The position numbers and the translations under genes were made by a program. The notes below the pieces were generated by a model. The model made no database searches. It was not told the origin of the DNA and saw only the letters and a program-made list of their open reading frames with translations. DNA of 64,000 nt, taken from positions 372,001-436,000 of the forward strand of contig NZ_CP039690.1 in assembly GCF_005144885.1 (NCBI RefSeq), written 5' to 3'. This DNA comes from Phreatobacter stygius (GTDB lineage: Bacteria > Pseudomonadota > Alphaproteobacteria > Rhizobiales > Phreatobacteraceae). This document shows positions 58,618 to 64,000 of the stretch, one piece after another (position 1 is the stretch's first letter; each line of letters starts with the position of its first letter).

Positions 58618-58786
58618 TCAACCCTCTCCCAAAGGGAGAGGGTGGCGCCGTCAGGCGCCGGGTGAGGGGTCGTCCATCTCCGGATAAGGCGACATGCTCG
58701 CCCCACCGTGGCGTCAGTTCGGGGCGCTTACGCCCCGCACCCGCCCGCTGACGCGGGCACCCTCTCCCAAAGGGAGAGGGTTGATT
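58618..58786. repeat. 169-bp element with palindromic inverted ends
   Basis: The left end (27 bases from TCAACCCTCTCCC to GAGAGGGTG) and the right end (27 bases from CACCCTCTCCC to GAGAGGGTTGA) are reverse complements except for the central AAA, and each is itself a hairpin, ACCCTCTCCC-AAA-GGGAGAGGGT. Between them are GGCGCC and CCGCTGACGCGGGC pieces. It sits between two convergent genes, looks like a REP pair or MITE, and shares its core with the palindromes at 1866-1895 and near the IS. Confidence 0.85.
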
Positions 58787-58803
58787 TAGCCTCGCCAACC
58801 CCC

Positions 58804-61122
58804 TCAGGCAGCCCGGGTCTTGGCCGTCGCGTCCTGGATGGTCGACCAGACCAGCTGAGGGGTTGCCGGCATGTCGATCTCCTTGATGCCATAGGCGCGC
58901 CAGAGCGCATCGACCATCGCGTTCATGACCGCCGGACAGGCGCCGATGGTGCCGGCCTCGCCGGCGCCTTTGACCCCGAGGAGATTGGTCACGCAGGGCA
59001 CGTTGCGGGTCTCGAAGTGGAAGTTCGGGATATGGTCGGCGCGCGGCATGGCATAGTCCATGAACGAGGCGGTCAGGAGCTGGCCGCTCTCCTTGTCATA
59101 GACCGTGCGCTCCAGGAGCGCCTGGCCGATGCCCTGGACGATGCCGCCATGGACCTGGCCGGCCAGCATGGTCGGGTTGATGGTCACGCCGAAATCGTCG
59201 ACCACCGTATAGGCGATGACTTGCGTTTGGCCGGTCTCCGGATCGATCTCGACCTCGGCGATATGGGTGCCGTTCGGAAAGGTCGGTTCCGGCGGCGTCC
59301 AGGTGCCGTGGGTCTTCAGCTTGTCCCCGGCGCCGGGCAGATTGGCGATCTTGTCATAGGCGAGCGCCTTGTCGGTGCCGACCACCCGCACCTCGCCGCC
59401 CGAGATTTCGAGGTCGCCGATGCCAACCTCCATCTCGGCCGCCGCCAGCTCCTTGATGACGTCGACGAGCTTGCGCGCGCCGACATCGACGGCGGCGCCG
59501 CCGACCGGCAGCGAACGCGAGCCGCCGGTGCCGGTGCCGGTCGGGATCAGCGCGGTGTCGCCCTGGATCACGGTGATCCGGTCGATCGGAATATCGAGAT
59601 GCTGGGAGGTGAGCTGGGCATAAGCGGTCTTGTGGCCCTGGCCGTTCGACTGGGTGCCGATCAAGAGCGTCACGCCGCCGTCCTTTTCCAGCGTCAGCCA
59701 GGCATTTTCCGGGTTTCCGCCGCCGCAGGCCTCGATATAGGTGGCCATGCCGATGCCACGCACCTTGCCGGCCTTCTTCGCGGCCTTGACCCGGTCCTTG
59801 ATGGTGTCCCAGCCGGCGACGTCCATGGCGCGTGTCATGTGGCCGTCGAACTCGCCGGAATCATAGGTCCGGCCAACCGGCGTCTTCCACGGGAACTGGT
59901 CGGGCGTGATGAAATTGCGCCGGCGCACCTCGGCCGGCGTCAGGCCGGTTTCCAGTGCGATCCGATCCATCAGCCGCTCGATCAGATAGGCCGCTTCCGG
60001 CCGGCCGGCGCCCCGATAGGCGTCCACCGGCACGGTGTTGGTATAGGCATAGGTCAGGTGCACATACATGGCCGGAATGGCGTAGACGCCAGCCAGCATC
60101 AGCGCCCCGACATAGGGGATGAAGGTCGAATATTGCGAGAGATAGGCGCCCATGTCGGCAATGGTGTCGACCTTGACGGCCAGGATCTTGCCGCGCTTGT
60201 CGAGCGCTGCGGTGGCGGTCGAGACATTGTCGCGGCCCTGCGAGCAGGCCATGAAATGTTCGGCGCGGTCCTGCACCCAGGCGACCGGCTTTTTCAGCTT
60301 CTGCGCCGCCAGCATGCACAGGGGATATTCGCGGAACATGAAGGTCTTGGTGCCGAAGCCGCCGCCGACGTCAGGCGTGATGACCCGGATCCGGTCCTTC
60401 GGGATCTTGAAGATCTTGTCGGCCAGGATCGCCTGCACGCCATGCGAACCCTGGCTGCCCATGGTCAGCGTATAGCTCTTGGCCTTGGCGTCATATTCGA
60501 CCAGGCAGCCGCGGGTCTCCATGTAATTGGTGACCAGGCGGTTGTTGACGATGGTCAGGCTGACCGTGCGCGCCGCCTTGGCGAAGGCCTTTTCCGTTGC
60601 CGCCTCGTCGCCCAGCACCACTTCGGCCGCCAGATTGCCCGGGATGTCCGGCCAGACCTGCGGCGCACCCGGCTTCAAGGCGTCGACCGCGTCGATCGCC
60701 GGCGCCCGCGGACTATAGTCGACCTCGATCGCCTCGGCCGCGTCCTTCGCCCGCTCCAGCGTATCGGCGACCACGAAGGCGATGCCGTCGCCGCCATGGC
60801 GCACGGTCTTCGAGCAGAGCACCTCCCAGGGCGGCGCGACGATCGGCTTGCGGTTCTTGGTCGGCACGACCGACATCAGCGGCAGCAGGCCGATCTCGGT
60901 CAGGTCCTCGGCCGTGAAGATCGCCTTGACGCCCTTCATGGCGCGCGCGGCCGAGGTATCGGTGATGGTGAAATCGGCAAAGGCATAAGGCGCACGCACG
61001 ACATAACCGACCAGGGCGCCTTCCGGCACGAGGTCGGCGACATAACGCCCCTCGCCTTTCAGCAGCGGCGCATCCTCGAGGCGGGTCAGCGCCTGACCCA
61101 TTCCGAATTTCGTCGGCGTCAT
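58804..61122 (-). CDS. xanthine dehydrogenase/CoxL-family molybdopterin hydroxylase, large subunit
   Basis: The product has 772 residues. N-terminal KFGMGQALTRLEDAPLLKGE and VVRAPYAFADFTI belong to the Ald_Xan_dh_C2 beginning. Later GGGFGTKTFMFREYPLCMLA, VDAYRGAGRPEAAYLIERLM and GVKGAGEAGTIGACPAVMNA with the catalytic Glu are typical of the molybdopterin-binding subunit. The AYRGAGRPE loop differs from the AYRCSFR loop of true CO dehydrogenases, so another substrate (aldehyde, N-heterocycle) is likely. Neither the 2Fe-2S nor the FAD subunit gene lies next to it. A divergent protease gene follows; the ATG at 61122 is chosen. Confidence 0.9.
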   Translation of the reverse strand: MTPTKFGMGQALTRLEDAPLLKGEGRYVADLVPEGALVGYVVRAPYAFADFTITDTSAARAMKGVKAIFTAEDLTEIGLLPLMSVVPTKNRKPIVAPPWEVLCSKTVRHGGDGIAFVVADTLERAKDAAEAIEVDYSPRAPAIDAVDALKPGAPQVWPDIPGNLAAEVVLGDEAATEKAFAKAARTVSLTIVNNRLVTNYMETRGCLVEYDAKAKSYTLTMGSQGSHGVQAILADKIFKIPKDRIRVITPDVGGGFGTKTFMFREYPLCMLAAQKLKKPVAWVQDRAEHFMACSQGRDNVSTATAALDKRGKILAVKVDTIADMGAYLSQYSTFIPYVGALMLAGVYAIPAMYVHLTYAYTNTVPVDAYRGAGRPEAAYLIERLMDRIALETGLTPAEVRRRNFITPDQFPWKTPVGRTYDSGEFDGHMTRAMDVAGWDTIKDRVKAAKKAGKVRGIGMATYIEACGGGNPENAWLTLEKDGGVTLLIGTQSNGQGHKTAYAQLTSQHLDIPIDRITVIQGDTALIPTGTGTGGSRSLPVGGAAVDVGARKLVDVIKELAAAEMEVGIGDLEISGGEVRVVGTDKALAYDKIANLPGAGDKLKTHGTWTPPEPTFPNGTHIAEVEIDPETGQTQVIAYTVVDDFGVTINPTMLAGQVHGGIVQGIGQALLERTVYDKESGQLLTASFMDYAMPRADHIPNFHFETRNVPCVTNLLGVKGAGEAGTIGACPAVMNAMVDALWRAYGIKEIDMPATPQLVWSTIQDATAKTRAA

Positions 61123-61292
61123 GAATAAGCTCCGGGAGGTAGGCGTCCAGGATGGAACGGCAATGCTGCATCGCGCAAGGCCTGCCTGACGCAACGGCGC
61201 AATGCACGCGTGGTCCTCCTCGCCCCCGGCCCCTCTCGCAACCGCGCCCCGGCTTTCCTATGTGATTGCGCAACCCCTTCAGGAGAGCCCCG

Positions 61293-62303
61293 ATGCTCGC
61301 TGTTTCCCCTCGTTTCGTCCTCGACGACGACGCTCCGGGCGTTTCGTCACCACCTGCCGCCGCGATCGACGACGGCGCCCTGCTCGACGCCTATTCCAAT
61401 GCCGTGATCAAGGTGGTCGACGATGTCGGCCCGGCGGTGGTCAAGCTGACCGTCACCGGCCGGGATGGTCGCCGCCCCGGCACCGGTTCGGGCGTCATCA
61501 TCGCGCCCGACGGCCTTTTGCTCACCAACAGCCATGTCGCCGGCGGCGCCCGCGCCATCAAGGTCGCGACCCAGGACGGCCGCGAATTGTCGGCGCGCCT
61601 GGTCGGCGACGATCCCGACACCGACCTCGCCTTGGTCCGGGTCGACGACCCGGCTCTGCTGCCGGCCGCCCGGCTCGGCGATTCCAAGGCCTTGAAGCGC
61701 GGCCAGCTGGTGGTCGCCATCGGCAACCCCTTAGGGTTCGAATCGACGGTCACGACCGGCGTCATCTCGGCGCTCGGCCGGTCGCTCAGGGCCCAGACCG
61801 GCCGGCTGATCGACGACGTCATCCAGACCGACGCGGCGCTCAACCCGGGCAATTCCGGCGGGCCGCTGGTCGCCTCGACCGGTGAGGTCGTCGGCATCAA
61901 CACCGCCGTCATCATGGGCGCCCAGGGCATCTGTTTCGCGGTCGCCTCCAACACGGCGCAGGTCGTGCTCGGCGAGCTGATCCGCCACGGCCATGTCCGG
62001 CGCGCCTATCTCGGCGTCGGCGCCCAGCAGGTGGCGATCCCGCGCCGCGTCGCGCTGGCGCTCAATCTCGCGGTCGAGAGCGGCGCGATGATCGCTTCCG
62101 TCGACACTGGCGGCCCGGCGGCCAAGGCGGGCCTGCGCGACGGCGACGTGGTGCTGTTTCTCGACGGCACGCCGGTGACCGGCGCCGACGACGTGATCCG
62201 GCTGATGGTCTCGGCGCGTATCGGTCGGCCGCTCGAGGTCACCTATCTGCGCGGCGGCAAGATCGGTTATGCCAGCGTCACCCCGACCGAGCGGAAGCGG
62301 TAG
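61293..62303 (+). CDS. HtrA/DegP-like trypsin-fold protease with PDZ domain
   Basis: The product has 336 residues. The catalytic triad is visible: His81 in LLTNSHVAGGA, Asp111 in DDPDTDLALVRV, Ser188 in LNPGNSGGPLVAS. A PDZ domain follows from about 235 to 325 (GVGAQQVAIPRRVALALNLA, GPAAKAGLRDGDVVLFLDG). GGAGAG precedes the ATG. No signal peptide is seen at this start (MLAVSPRFVLDDDAPG), unlike classical DegP, so it may be cytoplasmic or depend on another start. It is divergent from the CoxL-like gene. Confidence 0.9.
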   Translation: MLAVSPRFVLDDDAPGVSSPPAAAIDDGALLDAYSNAVIKVVDDVGPAVVKLTVTGRDGRRPGTGSGVIIAPDGLLLTNSHVAGGARAIKVATQDGRELSARLVGDDPDTDLALVRVDDPALLPAARLGDSKALKRGQLVVAIGNPLGFESTVTTGVISALGRSLRAQTGRLIDDVIQTDAALNPGNSGGPLVASTGEVVGINTAVIMGAQGICFAVASNTAQVVLGELIRHGHVRRAYLGVGAQQVAIPRRVALALNLAVESGAMIASVDTGGPAAKAGLRDGDVVLFLDGTPVTGADDVIRLMVSARIGRPLEVTYLRGGKIGYASVTPTERKR

Positions 62304-62336
62304 GGGCGGATCGCAAAAAGCACCGACAAATCAACT

Positions 62337-62353
62337 CTCTCCCTTTCGGAGAG
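62337..62353. terminator. hairpin between convergent genes
   Basis: CTCTCC pairs with GGAGAG over a CTTTC loop, between the protease gene and the small exported protein gene. It resembles the CCCTCTCCC repeat family as well. Confidence 0.4.
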
Positions 62354-62408
62354 GGCTCGTTGCCCCTGCCCCACGGGCGCACCCACGCCGCGCCTGAGCC
62401 ACTTCAGC

Positions 62409-62930
62409 TCAGCGCTGCGTCGCCGGTCGCGCGGCCGCAGCTGTATTCTGCCGCGCCGGCGCCACGGCGCTGCGCGGGGCCGGCCCCGGCGTGCAGCTGA
62501 TCGTGCCGATCGTGTTCGACCCATATTGGACGAAGCCGCCGCCGACCGGCGGCGAATGCGCGGCGGTGATCGGCAGATAGATGTAGCAGATCGAGCCGTC
62601 GGCCGGATCGCGCCAGCGCTGGATGACGGTGTCGCGCAGCGGCCCGGCGAACTGGCGCTCGAGCTGCATGCGCGGCATCTGCCCCCATTGGGGATTGGGC
62701 TGGACCTGCGGCGTCGGTTGCTGGGCGACGGGCACCGGAGGCGGGAAGCCCGGCTGCGGCGCTTGCAGCGGCGGCATGGCCTGCTGAGCGACGGCGGGCC
62801 CGGCGGCGAAACCGGCAAGAGCGAGGGCGCAGCCGGCAGCCGTTAGCCACTTTTTCCAAGGTATCCCGTTTTTCCGAGGCGTCCTGTTTTTCCAAAGTGT
62901 CCTGTTTTTCCAAAGTGTCCTGGCGTCCAT
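62409..62930 (-). CDS. small exported protein with repeated N-terminal extension
   Basis: The product has 173 residues. Residues 4-27 are four hexapeptide repeats (RTLWKN, RTLWKN, RTPRKN, GIPWKK). A hydrophobic signal (WLTAAGCALALAGFAAGPAV, then AQQA) follows, then a Pro/Gln-rich linker and a compact region with two Cys (DTVIQRWRDPADGSICYIYL, GSNTIGTISCTPGPAP). The repeat-bearing extension before the signal is odd; no alternative ATG exists between them. No family was recognised. It is 15 bases from the adhesin stop on the same strand. Confidence 0.65.
   Translation of the reverse strand: MDARTLWKNRTLWKNRTPRKNGIPWKKWLTAAGCALALAGFAAGPAVAQQAMPPLQAPQPGFPPPVPVAQQPTPQVQPNPQWGQMPRMQLERQFAGPLRDTVIQRWRDPADGSICYIYLPITAAHSPPVGGGFVQYGSNTIGTISCTPGPAPRSAVAPARQNTAAAARPATQR
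62850..62921 (-). repeat. four 18-bp in-frame tandem repeats
   Basis: On the minus strand, AGGACACTTTGGAAAAAC occurs twice exactly, followed by two diverged copies (AGGACGCCTCGGAAAAAC, GGGATACCTTGGAAAAAG). They encode the hexapeptide repeats at the N-terminus of the small exported protein. Confidence 0.9.
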
Positions 62931-62945
62931 GGGAGCTCTCCGGGA

Positions 62946-64000
62946 TCAGAATTCGAGGGCGGCGCCGACGCGGCCGATATGGGTGTTGCCGCCGCCATTG
63001 GCGTAGCTGCCATGGATGATCGTCTTGTAGGGTAAATCGAGATTGAGCCGATGGGCCACGGCAAGCCCGATGCCGGTCTCGCCACGGAAGAAGCCGACAT
63101 TCATGGTGATGGTGGTCTTGCCGGGCGCCGAAGGCGTCATGGCAACGGCCAATGCCGAGGCCGCGGCGATGCCGCGCCGTGCTTCGGTCCGGTTGGTGGC
63201 GATCTGATCCTGCATGCCGCTGATCTGCGACTGGAGGCCCGAGGTCGCGGCATTGAGCTGGCTGACATTCACCGCATCGGTGGCGGTAACCCCGGCGGCC
63301 ACATGGGTGATGCGCCGCTCATTGCCGGAGGAGCCGACCGAGACCGTATTCGCCGCGCTGGCGACGGAGCCGGCGCCGAGCGCCACGGCATTGGCCGCGG
63401 TCACGCTCGCGCCGGAACCGAGCGCCGTGCCGTTGGTCACCGCCGCCGAGGCGCTGCGGCCGATCGCCGTCGCGCCGGTGGCGGTGGCCGTCGCATAGTC
63501 GCCATAAGCGGAACCGCCATTGGCCGCGCTCGCCTGCACGCCGACCGCGACCGAACCCGTGGCCGAGGCGCCGGCGCCGATGGCGATGGCGTTGGTACCC
63601 GTCGACGAAGCGGAAAGGCCGATGGCGACGGCGCCGGCCTCGGTTGCCTGGGCGCCGGTGCCCAGCGCCAGCGCATGGTCGCCGCTGGCAAGGGCGCCGG
63701 AGCCGCCGGCGAAGGCCGCCCCGCCAGAGGCCGTCGCGCCGGTGCCGAGCGCGGTGGCGTTGAGGCCGGATGCCGAGGCCGAAGCACCGAAGGCGGAGGC
63801 ATTGACGCCGCTCGCCGTGCTGTTGGCGCCGACCGCGGTGGCGGCATTGCCGGCCGCGCGCGCGCCGCCACCCATCGCCACCGCCTCACTGCCCGAGGCA
63901 ACGGCCGCTGCTGCCGAGGAATTGACCCGCACATAGGCGGCGAGCGCCGTCAGGGAACTCACCGTGCTCTGCAGGCTGGAGATCGAGGTGCCGTGGCTCG
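62946..64000 (-). CDS. YadA-like trimeric autotransporter adhesin, C-terminal part (partial)
   Basis: The frame runs off the right end of the window; about 351 residues are visible. They contain YadA-head repeats such as ALGTGATASGGAAFAGG, AVAIGLSASSTGTNAIAIGA and TALGSGASVTAANAVALGAG, a neck/stalk segment (ITHVAAGVTATDAVNVSQLN, GLQSQISGMQDQIATNRTEA) and the YadA membrane anchor ending GRVGAALEF. The protein would form trimers on the outer surface and mediate adhesion. The stop is 15 bases upstream of the small exported protein gene's start. Confidence 0.92.
   Translation of the reverse strand, partial: SHGTSISSLQSTVSSLTALAAYVRVNSSAAAAVASGSEAVAMGGGARAAGNAATAVGANSTASGVNASAFGASASASGLNATALGTGATASGGAAFAGGSGALASGDHALALGTGAQATEAGAVAIGLSASSTGTNAIAIGAGASATGSVAVGVQASAANGGSAYGDYATATATGATAIGRSASAAVTNGTALGSGASVTAANAVALGAGSVASAANTVSVGSSGNERRITHVAAGVTATDAVNVSQLNAATSGLQSQISGMQDQIATNRTEARRGIAAASALAVAMTPSAPGKTTITMNVGFFRGETGIGLAVAHRLNLDLPYKTIIHGSYANGGGNTHIGRVGAALEF

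Noticed and set aside
58708-61128. A 806-codon plus-strand frame opposite the CoxL-like gene
   Set aside because: It is a shadow of the high-GC minus-strand gene with His/Arg/Asp-rich composition and no motif.
1-64000. tRNA, rRNA, prophage or integrative element boundaries
   Set aside because: No tRNA-like cloverleaf, rRNA segment, integrase or attachment-site pair was recognised by eye. A tRNAscan or prophage search would be needed to exclude weak cases.

Overview
The window looks like chromosomal DNA of a high-GC alphaproteobacterium, most likely of the order Hyphomicrobiales (Rhizobiales). This is inferred from very GC-rich codon use, the gene families present (DUF2778, DUF3309, CGNR/ABATE regulators, a LivKHMGF transporter joined to an acyl-CoA ligase and a dienoyl-CoA-reductase-like SDR, M29 aminopeptidase) and the dispersed palindromic intergenic repeats. 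No rRNA or tRNA gene was recognised. Both ends cut genes: an M29 aminopeptidase on the left and a YadA-like trimeric adhesin on the right.

Region by region. 0-10 kb: aminopeptidase C-terminus, an IS110-family element sitting in a palindromic repeat, a prephenate-dehydrogenase-like gene, an NHL beta-propeller, a DUF2778 protein, and a minus-strand operon (M20 amidohydrolase, alpha-oxoamine synthase, frameshifted SGNH hydrolase) with a divergent AraC regulator. 10-25.6 kb: an orphan family-5 solute-binding protein and many small, singly regulated genes: SPW-repeat protein, rhodanese, AraC, P-loop kinase-like, a GST-ArsR-AHSA1 operon, His-rich exported peptide, a reductase with an in-frame TAG, an MBL-fold protein, an ABM protein, a VOC protein divergent from a CGNR regulator, a polytopic spermidine-synthase-like protein, and a frameshifted RibD/DHFR-like gene. 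25.6-25.8 kb: an orphan CRISPR array with type I-C-like repeats and no cas genes. 26-29 kb: a TPP-riboswitch unit thiM-thiD-dctP. 29-37.6 kb: TetR divergent from livK-livH-livM-livG-livF-acyl-CoA ligase-SDR, which reads as uptake plus CoA activation of an organic acid. 37.6-46 kb: a second CGNR regulator, small membrane and exported proteins, a DUF2946-TonB receptor-PepSY iron or metal uptake unit, an EamA exporter, an AHSA1 protein and DoxX. 46.5-56.4 kb: a 2465-residue repeat-rich autotransporter next to a convergent NarL-type response regulator and histidine kinase. 56.8-64 kb: SDR with divergent LysR, an orphan molybdopterin hydroxylase large subunit, an HtrA-like protease without a visible signal peptide, a small exported protein, and the adhesin fragment.

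The items most worth a second look are the TRAP-type binding protein under a TPP riboswitch, the orphan CRISPR array, matching CTAA-N12-TTAG palindromes at the two CGNR regulator genes, the N-acyl amino acid/oxoamine operon, the exact 210-bp and 282-bp repeats of the autotransporter, and three apparently single-base lesions (two frameshifts, one TAG) in otherwise intact genes.
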